A DNA stretch of 64,000 nucleotides, from positions 372,001 through 436,000 of the forward strand of contig NZ_CP017781.1 of the NCBI RefSeq assembly GCF_001856665.1, given 5' to 3'. Below the pieces are notes generated by a model that saw only the letters and a program-made list of their open reading frames with translations, did no database searches and was not told the DNA's origin. This DNA comes from Rhodobacter xanthinilyticus (lineage in GTDB: Bacteria > Pseudomonadota > Alphaproteobacteria > Rhodobacterales > Rhodobacteraceae). Below, piece after piece: positions 9,680-17,988 of this stretch. Position numbers and translations under genes: made by a program. Each line of letters starts with the position of its first letter. The stretch's first letter is position 1.

Positions 9680-9982
9680 ATGACCGAGGCACACAAACCC
9701 CGCATCACGATCACCTATTGCACCGGCTGCAACTGGCTTCTGCGCGCCGGCTGGATGGCGCAGGAGCTCCTTTCGACCTTCGGCGAGAGCCTGGGCGAGG
9801 TCGCGCTCGTGCCCGGTTACGGCGGGGTCTATGAGGTGCGGGTCGACGGCGAACTGATCTGGGAGCGAAAGCGCGACGGCGGTTTCCCCGAGGCGCGCGA
9901 GCTGAAACAACGGCTGCGCGACGTGATCGAGCCGGGGCGCGGCCTCGGCCACAACGACCGCAAGACGGGAGAGGGCGCATGA
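9680..9982 (+). CDS. Rdx (SelT/SelW/SelH-like) family protein
   Basis: 100 residues with the thioredoxin-like Rdx fold: the N-terminal strand RITITYCTGCNWLLRAGWMAQELL holds a CxxC motif (CTGC), then GEVALVPGYGGVYEVRVDGELIWERK and GGFPEARELKQRLRD. These match the bacterial selenoprotein W-like family, with Cys in place of Sec. The role is presumed redox; the partner is unknown. The start at 9680 puts the strand in the normal place; a weak ribosome site leaves a start at 9647 or 9650 possible. Its stop overlaps the next ATG by four bases. Confidence 0.85.
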   Translation: MTEAHKPRITITYCTGCNWLLRAGWMAQELLSTFGESLGEVALVPGYGGVYEVRVDGELIWERKRDGGFPEARELKQRLRDVIEPGRGLGHNDRKTGEGA

Positions 9983-10815
9983 AGACGCTGCTGAGCCTCG
10001 GGCATGGCTATTCGGCGCGCGCGCTCGGGCGGCGGCTGCTGGCGCAGGGCTGGCGGGTGATCGGCACGACCCGCACCGCCGAGGGCGCGCGCGCGCTTGC
10101 CGCCGAAGGGGTGGAGGCGCGGATCTGGCCGGGCGAGGATCTGCCCTTCGCCGAGGCCACGCATCTGCTCAGCTCGATCGCGCCGGGGCCCGCGGGCGAC
10201 CCGGTGCTCGCCGCCCATCGCGACGCGATCGCGGCGGCGCGGTTTGAGTGGGTGGGCTATCTCTCGACGGTCGGTGTCTATGGCGATCACGGCGGCGATT
10301 GGGTCGATGAGGAGACGCCCCTCACCCCCGCCACCGCGCGCGGCCGCGCCCGCGTCGCCGCCGAGGCCGAGTGGCAGGCGATCCCCGGGCTCGCGCCGCA
10401 TATCTTCCGCCTCGCGGGGATCTATGGCCCCGGGCGCGGCCCCTTCCAGAAGGTCATCGACGGCACCGCGCGGCGGATCGTCAAACCCGGCCAGGTGTTC
10501 TCGCGCATCCATGTCGCCGATATCGCGGCGGTGCTCGAGGCCTCGATCGCGCAGCCGAACCCGGGGCGCGTCTACAACGTTTGCGACGACGAACCCGCGC
10601 CGCCCGAGGATGTGCTCGGCTTTGCCGCCGAGCTTCTCGGCCTGCCGGTGCCGCCCGAGGTGGCCTATGACGAGGCCGCGATGAGCCCGATGGCGCGCAG
10701 CTTCTACGCCGAGAGCAAGCGCGTCTCGAACGCCCGGATCAAGGCCGAGCTCGGCGTGCGGCTCCTTTACCCCGATTACCGCGCGGGGCTGAGCGCGCTC
10801 GCGCAGGAGGGCTGA
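9979..10815 (+). CDS. NAD(P)-dependent SDR/epimerase-type protein (YeeZ-like)
   Basis: 278 residues. The nucleotide-binding start LLSLGHGYSARALGRRL replaces the classical GxxGxxG by GHGYSA. Further blocks are GTTRTAEGARAL, VGYLSTVGVYGDHGG (the extended-SDR serine/tyrosine strand), HIFRLAGIYGPGRGP, FSRIHVADIAAVL and RVYNVCDDEPAP. This combination resembles E. coli YeeZ and related atypical SDR proteins of unproven substrate. Translationally coupled to the Rdx-like gene. The last 40 bp overlap the convergent MFS transporter gene. Confidence 0.82.
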   Translation: MKTLLSLGHGYSARALGRRLLAQGWRVIGTTRTAEGARALAAEGVEARIWPGEDLPFAEATHLLSSIAPGPAGDPVLAAHRDAIAAARFEWVGYLSTVGVYGDHGGDWVDEETPLTPATARGRARVAAEAEWQAIPGLAPHIFRLAGIYGPGRGPFQKVIDGTARRIVKPGQVFSRIHVADIAAVLEASIAQPNPGRVYNVCDDEPAPPEDVLGFAAELLGLPVPPEVAYDEAAMSPMARSFYAESKRVSNARIKAELGVRLLYPDYRAGLSALAQEG

Positions 10816-12035
10816 TCCATCGGCCGCTCGCGCACCGGCAGATGCACGAGCGCCGAGAACGCGCCGACGCCCACGCCCACCCACCAGACCATCGTGTAAT
10901 TGCCGTAGATGTCATAGAGCTTGCCGCCGAGCCACACACCGAGGAAGGCGCCGATCTGGTGGCTGAGGAAGACAAAGCCGTAAAGCGTGCCCATGTAGCG
11001 CAGCCCGTAGATATAGGCGACAAGCCCCGAGGTGAGCGGCACCGTCGCGAGCCAGAGCGCCCCCATCACCAGCGAGAAGATGAGCACCGTCGCGGGCGTC
11101 ATCGGCACGAGGATGAACACCGCCGCCGCGATCGTGCGCAGCGTATAGACCCCGGCGAGCAGGTATTTCTTCGACCAGCGCTTGCCCGCCCAGCCCGCCG
11201 CGATCGAGCCCGCGATATTGGCCAGCCCGATGACCGAGATCGCCGCCGCGCCGAGCGCCGATTGCGTCGAGATCCCGACCGCGGCGAGCATGCTGCCCGG
11301 CGGCACCGCGCCGCACATCTCGGTGATCATCGCGGGGAAATGCGCGGTGATGAAGGCGAGCTGATAGCCGCAGGAGAAAAAGCCGAGGAAAATCAGCGTG
11401 TAGGACGGGTCGCGGAAGGCGCGCACCAGCACCGTGCCGAGGCTTTCCTCGAGCTCGGCGCGGCTCGCGCGGGCCGGGCTGCGCAGCATCGGCAGGGCAA
11501 AGAGCGAGGCGAGGATCACGCCCGCGAAGATCACGAACACCGTCTGCCAGGGGAAGGCGCCCAAGAGCATCTCGGCCACCGGCGCGCCAAAGACCTGCCC
11601 CGCCGAGCCCGCCGCGGTGGCGATGCCGAGCGCGAGCGAGCGGTTCTCATCCGAGCTCGCGCGCCCGACCACCGCGAGGATCACCCCAAAGCCGGTGCCC
11701 GCGATGCCGAAGCCCACGAAGATCTCGAGCAGGTCGTGCTGCCAGGGCGCGGTGGCGAAGGCCGAGAGCACCAGCCCCGCCGCATACATCAGCGCCCCCA
11801 CGATGATCGCGCGCCGGTCGCCAAAGCGCTCGGCCAGCGCGCCGAAGATCGGCTGACCGATCCCCCAGGCGAGGTTCTGGATCGCGATGGCGAGCGAGAA
11901 CTCCGCCCGCGGCCAGCCGAATTCCGCCGCGATCGGGATCTGGAAGACGCCAAAGGAGGCCCGCACGGCGAAACTCAGCATCAAGATGATCGCGCCCCCG
12001 ATCAGCACGGGGGTGAACAGGCGGGCTTTGGTCAT
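10776..12035 (-). CDS. MFS transporter, oxalate/formate antiporter-like
   Basis: 419 residues with about twelve predicted membrane helices. Features are a first-loop motif FGALAERFGDRRAIIVGAL, VGFGIAGTGFGVILAVVGRASS in helix 4 and a central loop around residues 195-215. Overall it resembles MFS proteins annotated as oxalate:formate or monocarboxylate transporters; the substrate is not determined. The start MTKARLFTP at 12035 follows GGAGAG. The C-terminal 13 codons are antisense to the end of the SDR gene. It shares its upstream region, including a perfect palindrome, with the divergent GST gene, so joint regulation is likely. Confidence 0.88.
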   Translation of the reverse strand: MTKARLFTPVLIGGAIILMLSFAVRASFGVFQIPIAAEFGWPRAEFSLAIAIQNLAWGIGQPIFGALAERFGDRRAIIVGALMYAAGLVLSAFATAPWQHDLLEIFVGFGIAGTGFGVILAVVGRASSDENRSLALGIATAAGSAGQVFGAPVAEMLLGAFPWQTVFVIFAGVILASLFALPMLRSPARASRAELEESLGTVLVRAFRDPSYTLIFLGFFSCGYQLAFITAHFPAMITEMCGAVPPGSMLAAVGISTQSALGAAAISVIGLANIAGSIAAGWAGKRWSKKYLLAGVYTLRTIAAAVFILVPMTPATVLIFSLVMGALWLATVPLTSGLVAYIYGLRYMGTLYGFVFLSHQIGAFLGVWLGGKLYDIYGNYTMVWWVGVGVGAFSALVHLPVRERPMDQPSCASALSPAR

Positions 12036-12095
12036 GGCGCTCTCCGAGGTCAGGAGCGACACTTCGCCACGCCCCGCCGCCCCCGTCAACGGCGC

Positions 12096-12114
12096 GATTG
12101 TTCCCGGAACAATC
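12096..12114. promoter_or_regulatory. Perfect 19-bp palindrome, probable operator
   Basis: GATTGTTCC-C-GGAACAATC has 9-bp arms with no mismatch around one central base. It lies 61 bp from the MFS start and 55 bp from the GST start, in the middle of their shared upstream region. This is what a dimeric repressor or activator site looks like; I see no regulator gene next to it. Confidence 0.7.
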
Positions 12115-12168
12115 ACCTTGCGCGCCGCCCGAGGCCGTGGCCCAATGGACCGAAACGGGGAGGTGATC

Positions 12169-12756
12169 ATGTATACCGTCATCGGCACCGGGCGCTCGCG
12201 CGCCTTTCGGGTCTTGTGGATGCTCGAGGAGCTCGGCCAGCCCTATGAGCATGTCAACGCCGCGCCGCGCTCGGAGGGGGTGACGGCGGTCAACCCGGCG
12301 GGCAAGGTGCCGGTCTTGATCGTCGATGGCACGCCGGTGCTCGATTCGACCGCGATCGTGCAGTTTCTGGCCGACCGCCACGGCGCCTTCACCCACCCCG
12401 CCGGCACGCTCGCCCGCGCCCGTCAGGACAGCCTGACGCAATTCCTGCTCGATGAATTCGACGCCGCGCTCTGGCTCGCGGCGCGCCATACCTTCGTGCT
12501 GCCCGAGGAGCTGCGCGAGGCCGGGATCAAGAATTCGCTGCGCTGGGAATTCGAGCGCGCGCAACATACGCTGGTGGCGCGGATGGGCGAGGGGCCGTTC
12601 ATCATGGGCGCCGAGATGACCGTGCCCGATATCTTGCTCGGCCATTGTCTCGACTGGGCGCTGGGCGCGAAATTCCCGATCGTCGAGCATCGGCTGAGCG
12701 AGTTCCAGGCGCAGATGCGGGCGCGGCCGGCCTATCAGCGGGCCGCGGCGCGCTGA
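12169..12756 (+). CDS. Glutathione S-transferase family protein
   Basis: 195 residues. The N-terminal thioredoxin-like domain has TGRSRAFRVLWMLEELGQPYE, NPAGKVPVLIVDG and LDSTAIVQFLADRHG; the DST turn occupies the glutathione gamma-glutamyl site. The helical C-terminal domain begins near residue 85 and includes FIMGAEMTVPDILLGHCLDWA, the usual hydrophobic core and N-cap region. It probably conjugates or isomerises small electrophiles; the substrate is unknown. GGGGAGG precedes the ATG. Its TGA abuts the convergent SQR-like gene stop in a TGATCA palindrome. Confidence 0.92.
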   Translation: MYTVIGTGRSRAFRVLWMLEELGQPYEHVNAAPRSEGVTAVNPAGKVPVLIVDGTPVLDSTAIVQFLADRHGAFTHPAGTLARARQDSLTQFLLDEFDAALWLAARHTFVLPEELREAGIKNSLRWEFERAQHTLVARMGEGPFIMGAEMTVPDILLGHCLDWALGAKFPIVEHRLSEFQAQMRARPAYQRAAAR

Positions 12757-13884
12757 TCAGCGATAGGCCTTGAGGTAGTGATTCTCGAAGGCGCGCTTGA
12801 GCCAATGGAGCGGCTTGAGCGCGGGCAGCACGAGGTTGATCCGCCCGCGGCGGAAGACGAGCATCCCGCTGTCGAGCGAATCCATGATGCAGATCAGCTC
12901 CGGCGTGAAGCGCCGCGACGGCGCCTTGCCGGCGAGGAGATCGGCGATGTTGTCGGCCAGCGCCTTAGCTTGCAGATCGGCCTGGTGGGCCTGTTTGGGC
13001 AGCCAGTCGGGGCCCGGGAAGCTGCCCGCATCGCCCGCCACCCAGACGCCCGGGCGGCCGACGACGCGGCACAGCTCATCGCCCTGGATCATCCCGCCCG
13101 GCGAGAGCGGCAGGTCGGTCTCGGCAAACCAGGCAAGGCCGGTCATGCCGGGCTGGAAGAGGATCAGATCGGCCGCGATCTCGCCGCCCTCGGTGACGAT
13201 CTTGCCCGGCTCGATCCGCACCATCTTGTGGCCCAGATGCGTGGTCACCCCGCGCCGGCGCATCTCGGCGAGGATCCCGTCGACGGCCTTTTCGCCCAGC
13301 CGCTGCCCGGGCCGGGGCGAGGGCGAGAAGAACACGAAATTGAACCGCTCGCGCCGGCCCTGTTTGCGCAGGAGGGTGTCGAGGATGAAGAGATATTCGA
13401 ACATCGGCCCGCCGCGGATCGCGCCCGGCTCGTTCGGGTTGGTGGCCATGCCGATCGCGATCGTGCCGCCATCGAGCGCCGCGAGCCGCGCCGCGATCGC
13501 CTCGGCGGAGGCGATGCCCTCGCAGGGGATGATCGCATTCTCGATCCCCGGCAGCTTGCGCAGGAACCGCCCGCCCGTCGCGATGATGATGTGATCGGCC
13601 TCGACCGGGCCCTGATCGGTCTCGACGACCCGCGCGGCGGCGTTCAGCCCGGTGACGGTGGCGGCCAGATGGGTGACGTTGTGGCGCGCGAAGAACCGCC
13701 CGAGCGGCAGCTTCAGCCCCTCCGCCGTGCGCAGCCCTGCGGGCAGCCAGATCGTCGAGGGCAGGTAATGCAGCGCATCGCGCGGCGAGATCACGGTGAT
13801 CTTCGCGCTCACCCCGCGGCGGCGGAGCTGGCGCACAGCGGTCAGGGCGGCAAAGCCCGAGCCGAGAATCGCGATATGGGTCAT
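12757..13884 (-). CDS. SQR-like FAD-dependent oxidoreductase
   Basis: 375 residues, single two-dinucleotide-binding flavoprotein. It has the N-terminal FAD motif ILGSGFAALTAV, the site ADHIIIATGGRFL and the late FAD motif GRPGVWVAGDAGSFPG followed by PKQAHQADLQAKALADNI. Architecture and C-terminus (LICIMDSLDSGMLVFRRG, KRAFENHYL) resemble sulfide:quinone oxidoreductases. Candidate redox cysteines are in IIPCEGIA (about 121) and LICIMD (about 322). The third cysteine of classical SQR is not obvious, so it may be a divergent SQR or another sulfur or quinone oxidoreductase. It has its own promoter and a palindrome over the presumed start of transcription. Confidence 0.75.
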   Translation of the reverse strand: MTHIAILGSGFAALTAVRQLRRRGVSAKITVISPRDALHYLPSTIWLPAGLRTAEGLKLPLGRFFARHNVTHLAATVTGLNAAARVVETDQGPVEADHIIIATGGRFLRKLPGIENAIIPCEGIASAEAIAARLAALDGGTIAIGMATNPNEPGAIRGGPMFEYLFILDTLLRKQGRRERFNFVFFSPSPRPGQRLGEKAVDGILAEMRRRGVTTHLGHKMVRIEPGKIVTEGGEIAADLILFQPGMTGLAWFAETDLPLSPGGMIQGDELCRVVGRPGVWVAGDAGSFPGPDWLPKQAHQADLQAKALADNIADLLAGKAPSRRFTPELICIMDSLDSGMLVFRRGRINLVLPALKPLHWLKRAFENHYLKAYR

Positions 13885-13900
13885 GGCACCGCCCTCATAT

Positions 13901-13911
13901 ATTCAATGAAT
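13901..13911. promoter_or_regulatory. Operator-like palindrome ATTCA-A-TGAAT before the SQR-like gene
   Basis: Perfect 5-bp arms around one base, within an AT-rich island in otherwise very GC-rich DNA, two bases past the presumed -10 and 17 bp before the ATG. ArsR-family sulfur sensors (BigR/SqrR) bind ATTC...GAAT-type sites, but with a longer spacer than seen here. Confidence 0.5.
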
Positions 13912-13913
13912 GG

Positions 13914-13942
13914 TATGTATCTTTTCCGCCGCGCCGCGGCAA
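13914..13942 (-). promoter_or_regulatory. Candidate promoter of the SQR-like gene
   Basis: On the minus strand, TTGCCG (13942-13937) and TACATA (13919-13914) have an exact 17-bp spacer. The palindrome at 13901-13911 would cover the transcription start. Confidence 0.5.
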
Positions 13943-13955
13943 GGGCGCTCTGCGC

Positions 13956-15110
13956 CTAGCGCGCCGCCGCCGCGCGCCCGGCATGGGCCCCGGTCGCGAA
14001 ACAGCCGGTGAGCAGGTAGCCGCCCGTCGGCGCCTCCCAATCCAGCATCTCGCCGGCGGCGAAGACGCCGGGCAGGGCGGTGAGCTCGAGCCCCTCGGTC
14101 AGGCTCGCGCGCCGCACACCGCCCGCCGAGGAGATCGCCTCGGCGATCGGGCGCGGCCCGCTGTGGCGCACCGGCAGATCCTTGATCCGCCGCGCCAGCG
14201 CCATCGGGTCGGAGGGCAGCGGCCGGCCCCATTCGTTCAGGAGCGCGACCCGCAGCGGATCGAATTTGAGCGCCTTGCGCAGCCGGTTGGCGAGGCTCTC
14301 GCGCGGCGAGACCCGCGCGAGGCGATGGGCGAGCGCCTCGAGCCCGAGATCGGGGGCGAGATCGAGCGCGAGCGGGCTGCCCTCGCGCAGCTCGGCCGAG
14401 ATCGCATAGATCCCGCCGCCCTCGAGCCCGCGCGCGGAGACGACGAATTCGCCCCGGCTCATCCCCGCGGCGGTGATCAGCCCCGCGCCCTTCACCGGCT
14501 GGCCGAAATGCGGCGCCATATGCGCCGACCAGGCGACCGAAAAGCCCATGTTCGCGGGGCGGAACGGCGCGATCTCGACACCCTTTTCGGCCAGCCACGG
14601 CACCCAGGCCGCATCCGAGCCAAGCCGCGGCCAGCTCGCCCCGCCGAGCGCCAGAACCGTGACCTCGGGCGTGATCTCGCGCGGGCCCTGAGGCGTTTCA
14701 AAGGCGAAAGCGGCGCCCGCAAACCCGCTCCAGCGCCAGCGCGTGCGGATCTCGACCCCCATCCCGGCCAGCCGCCCGAGCCAGGCCCGCAGCATCGGCG
14801 AGGCCTTCATGCCGACCGGAAACACCCGCCCCGTCGAGCCCACGAAAAGCTCGACCCCGAGCCCGCGGGCAAAGTCCTGCACCGCCTCGGGGCCAAAGCC
14901 CGCGACGATCTCCCCCATCCAGTCGCTGCGATAGGCGGCGGCGAAATCGGGCGCGACCCGGGTCAGGTTGAGCCCCGATTTCCCCGCCATCAGAAACTTG
15001 CGCGCGGGCGTGGGCTTGGCCTCGGCCACCACCACGCGCCGCCCCGCGCGGGCGAGCTCCTCGGCCGCCATCAGCCCCGCCGGCCCCGCCCCGATGACAA
15101 GCGCGCTCAT
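13956..15110 (-). CDS. BaiN/HI0933-type flavoprotein (TIGR03862-like)
   Basis: 384 residues. It opens with the FAD motif VIGAGPAGLMAAEELARAG and the family signature RKFLMAGKSGLNLTR, then VFPVGMKASPMLRAWL, LALGGASWPRLGSD, GLEGGGIYAISAELREG and the C-terminal GVFAAGEMLDWEAPTGGYLLTGCFATG. This is the HI0933/BaiN family of FAD proteins, some acting as ene- or flavin-dependent reductases; the native substrate here is unknown. Its ATG overlaps the MscS gene stop by four bases, so it is the second gene of a two-gene unit. Confidence 0.88.
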   Translation of the reverse strand: MSALVIGAGPAGLMAAEELARAGRRVVVAEAKPTPARKFLMAGKSGLNLTRVAPDFAAAYRSDWMGEIVAGFGPEAVQDFARGLGVELFVGSTGRVFPVGMKASPMLRAWLGRLAGMGVEIRTRWRWSGFAGAAFAFETPQGPREITPEVTVLALGGASWPRLGSDAAWVPWLAEKGVEIAPFRPANMGFSVAWSAHMAPHFGQPVKGAGLITAAGMSRGEFVVSARGLEGGGIYAISAELREGSPLALDLAPDLGLEALAHRLARVSPRESLANRLRKALKFDPLRVALLNEWGRPLPSDPMALARRIKDLPVRHSGPRPIAEAISSAGGVRRASLTEGLELTALPGVFAAGEMLDWEAPTGGYLLTGCFATGAHAGRAAAAR

Positions 15111-16420
15111 GCGCCCGCGCCCTGCCGCAGCTCGACGACCCGATGCGGATAGGGCATCTCGACCCCCGCCGCCTTCAGCGCCCCCCAGACCGCGAACCGC
15201 ACCTGACTTGCGTATTTGTTCTTGCCGTCGTCGATGCCGTTCACCCAATATTCCAAGGTGAAATCGACCCCGCTCTCGCCAAAACCGGCGAGCTCGAGAT
15301 CGGGGCCCTCGGGCGATTTCAGCACGAAGGGCAGCGCCTCCACCGCCGGCAGGACCACCTCCGCCAGCCGCTCGAGATCGGTGTCATAGCTGACCTGAAA
15401 GCTCACATCATAGCGGTTGGCCGAGCCCTGATCGGAGTAGTTGATCACCCGCGAGGTGATGAAATGCTCGTTCGGCACCACGATCCATTTGCCGTCGAAG
15501 GTCTCGAGGACACAGGCGCGCGCGGTCATCTTCACGATCGTGCCCTTCTCGCCGCCATCGAGCTCGACATAATCGCCGACCGTGGTCTGGCCCTCGACGA
15601 GGAGGATCACGCCCGAGATGAAATTCGCCGCGATCTGTTGCAGGCCAAGCCCGATGCCGACGCCAAGCGCGCCGCCCAGGACCGCGACGGCGGTCAGGTC
15701 GATCCCCATGATCGACATCAAAAGCAGGAAGGCCGCGCCGAAGATCGCCATCTCCGCCGCCTTGGTCGCGAGCGCGCGCGTCGCCGGGCGCAGGCCATCT
15801 TGCGCGCGGATGTAATCGGCGCTTTGCCGGTTCGACCAGGAGCCCAGCCAGAACAGCAGCGCCCCCGCCACCGCCCCGCGGATGAGCGCCATCACCGAGA
15901 AATGGATATTGCCGAGCTCGATCGTCAGGCTCTCGAGCCAGAGCGTGATCGGCCCGAGCAGGCCGAGCGCATAGAGCGCCGCCGCCGGGAGCAGGATATA
16001 GCGCCCCAGAAGCCGCAAGAACGGCTCGGTCAGGATATCGCGCACGAAGGCGCGCACCGCGAGGAACAAAAACACCCGCTTGCCAAAGGCGATCACCGCG
16101 CCCGAGCCGAAGAGCGAGCGGGTGAAGGCCTCGCCGAGCGCGGTCAGCCCATAGGCGAGCAGCGGCACCAGAAGCGGCAGCAGCAAGAGCGACCAGCGCC
16201 GCGCCTGCGCGATCAGCCCGCGCGCCTCGGCCTTCGGCGCGATCAGCGCGCCAAGCCGCGGCCCGAGCCGCCGCCCGAGCCCCACCGCCAGCGCCCAGGC
16301 GAGCACCAGAGCCACGAATTGCGACCAGGCGGCCGGGCTTGTCGCCCAATCGCGCGCGGTGGCCAGCCAAGGGCCGATGATCGGGTCGAGTTTGCTCAAA
16401 AGCGGCGCGAGCGTATCCAT
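15107..16420 (-). CDS. MscS-family mechanosensitive ion channel
   Basis: 437 residues: six or so hydrophobic segments before a canonical MscS core. The pore-lining helix is the glycine/alanine-rich stretch VAVLGGALGVGIGLGLQQI, followed by AANFISGVILLVEGQ and VGDYVELDGGEKGTIVKMTAR of the beta domain. The beta region continues IVVPNEHFITSRVINYS. The extra N-terminal helices place it among the larger MscS homologues. It protects against hypo-osmotic shock by opening under membrane tension. First gene of the pair with the BaiN-like gene. Confidence 0.93.
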   Translation of the reverse strand: MDTLAPLLSKLDPIIGPWLATARDWATSPAAWSQFVALVLAWALAVGLGRRLGPRLGALIAPKAEARGLIAQARRWSLLLLPLLVPLLAYGLTALGEAFTRSLFGSGAVIAFGKRVFLFLAVRAFVRDILTEPFLRLLGRYILLPAAALYALGLLGPITLWLESLTIELGNIHFSVMALIRGAVAGALLFWLGSWSNRQSADYIRAQDGLRPATRALATKAAEMAIFGAAFLLLMSIMGIDLTAVAVLGGALGVGIGLGLQQIAANFISGVILLVEGQTTVGDYVELDGGEKGTIVKMTARACVLETFDGKWIVVPNEHFITSRVINYSDQGSANRYDVSFQVSYDTDLERLAEVVLPAVEALPFVLKSPEGPDLELAGFGESGVDFTLEYWVNGIDDGKNKYASQVRFAVWGALKAAGVEMPYPHRVVELRQGAGA

Positions 16421-16474
16421 GGGGCCTCCGTCCTTGCCGCACAGATCGCATGCCCGCGCCCGCGCGGCAATGGC

Positions 16475-17497
16475 TCAGCGCCGCGCCATCATCGCCAGCC
16501 GCATCAGCGCGCGCTCCAGAAGCGCCATCTGCGGCGCCCGCGAGGCCGAGCGCAGGGTGAGATCGGTCTCGACGAGGAGCTTGAGCGCCTCCTCGAGGCG
16601 GAACATCCCCCAGGCCTGCGCCTGCCGCTGCATCCGGTCGCGGCGGGGGCCAAAGACCGGCGGGCGCATCCGTTGCAGCCCCGCGCCCGGGCCGCCCGGA
16701 TCAGAGGCCGCGAAATGCAGCGCGCGGAAATGGCGCAGCGCGGCGATGGCCAATTGCACCGGCTGCACGCCCTGCCCCTCGATCCGCCGCATCGTCAGCC
16801 CGAGCTCCTGCGCGCGGCCCTCGGCGACGATGTTGAGCACGTCATCGACCTCGGCCTCGAGCGTCGCGGGCGCGCAGGCGGCCACATCGGCGGGCTCGAG
16901 CGGGCTCGCATCGCCATATTTGTAAAGCGCGACCTTCTCGACCGTCTGGCGGAAATCGCCCGGGTCGAGCGCCTTCGCCAGCGCCAGAAGATCGGTCATC
17001 GCGCCTTGCGAGATATCGCGCAGGCCGGCCTTCTTCAGCACCTCCTCGATCTCCTCGCGCGAGGGCGGATCATCATAGATGCCGATGGCGTAAGCGTTTG
17101 AATGGCCTTCAAAAACCTTGCGCAGCGCGGATTTCGCGGTCAGCGAGCCCGCGGTCACGACGATCTGCGCATCGCCCGGGCGCCACGCGGCCACCGCCGC
17201 CTCGACCGCCGGCGCGAGCGCATCGGTCGCATCCTCGAGAAAGGCCACCCGCGGCCCGGGGAAGAACCCCACCGCCTTCACCGCATCGAGCAGCACCGCC
17301 CCGTCGCGGCGCAGATCGGCGGCCGGGATCCGGCTCAGCCGCATCTCCGCCTCGCCCTCGGGGCCGATCAGCGCGGCGATCACCTCCTGGCGGCGCAGCG
17401 CCACCCGCATCGCATCGGCGCCAAAGATCAGCAGGCCCGTCCGCTCCGGCTCGGGGCGCGCGAAATAGCGCGTCGCGGCGAGCCCGGCGAGCTTCAT
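16475..17497 (-). CDS. holA: DNA polymerase III subunit delta
   Basis: 340 residues, the usual HolA length; opens the beta clamp within the clamp loader. Recognisable parts are the N-terminal LIFGADAMRVALRRQEVIAAL (degenerate Walker A position, as in delta), VAFLEDATDAL, VVTAGSLTAKSALRKVFE, IYDDPPSREEIEEVLKKAGL, and the collar domain with LRRIEGQGVQPVQLAIAALRHFRALH. Its start overlaps the lptE stop (ATGA), matching the frequent leuS-lptE-holA order in alphaproteobacteria. Confidence 0.93.
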   Translation of the reverse strand: MKLAGLAATRYFARPEPERTGLLIFGADAMRVALRRQEVIAALIGPEGEAEMRLSRIPAADLRRDGAVLLDAVKAVGFFPGPRVAFLEDATDALAPAVEAAVAAWRPGDAQIVVTAGSLTAKSALRKVFEGHSNAYAIGIYDDPPSREEIEEVLKKAGLRDISQGAMTDLLALAKALDPGDFRQTVEKVALYKYGDASPLEPADVAACAPATLEAEVDDVLNIVAEGRAQELGLTMRRIEGQGVQPVQLAIAALRHFRALHFAASDPGGPGAGLQRMRPPVFGPRRDRMQRQAQAWGMFRLEEALKLLVETDLTLRSASRAPQMALLERALMRLAMMARR

Positions 17498-17988
17498 TGC
17501 GGCAGCGAGCCCGCCTGCGCGAGCAGCCGGGTCACGATCTGATCGGCGAGCATCCGCATCAGCCGCTCATGCGCATCGTCCTCGGCGGCCTGGGTGGCCA
17601 CGGTGGAGCCCGTCGCCGACCACGAGGTGAAGGAGGTCACGCGCCCGGTCAGCAGCACCGCATCCGAGCCGCCATCATGGAGCGTGTAATCGACGAGCCC
17701 GGTCAGCGAATAGCGCGTCGTGGCGTTTTCGGGCGTGATCGCCTGGCCCAGAACATCGGTCGAGACCTTGTAGGCGAGGCGGAACCGCGGCGTCTCGACC
17801 GGCCCGAGCCGCTCGGAGAGCCGCCGCACCAGCGCGAAATCGTCGCGGCTTTCCGGCGCATCGGGGGCGACCCCGCCCAACAGAACGCGCCCGCCGCCCG
17901 CGGGCCCATAGGCCGGCGTGAACCCGCAGCCCGCGAGCGCAAGCGCCCCCGCGAGCCCGAGAAATGCTCTCCGGTCAGATGACCACAT
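17494..17988 (-). CDS. lptE: LPS-assembly lipoprotein LptE
   Basis: 164 residues. The signal peptide contains an RR pair ([21 protein letters not shown]) and ends in lipobox LAGC with Cys21. The mature protein begins GFTPAYGP, the hallmark of alphaproteobacterial LptE, and continues [17 protein letters not shown] and [20 protein letters not shown]. LptE plugs the LptD barrel and helps insert lipopolysaccharide in the outer membrane. The first 14 bases overlap the end of leuS, and the stop overlaps the holA start. Confidence 0.9.
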   Translation of the reverse strand: MWSSDRRAFLGLAGALALAGCGFTPAYGPAGGGRVLLGGVAPDAPESRDDFALVRRLSERLGPVETPRFRLAYKVSTDVLGQAITPENATTRYSLTGLVDYTLHDGGSDAVLLTGRVTSFTSWSATGSTVATQAAEDDAHERLMRMLADQIVTRLLAQAGSLPQ

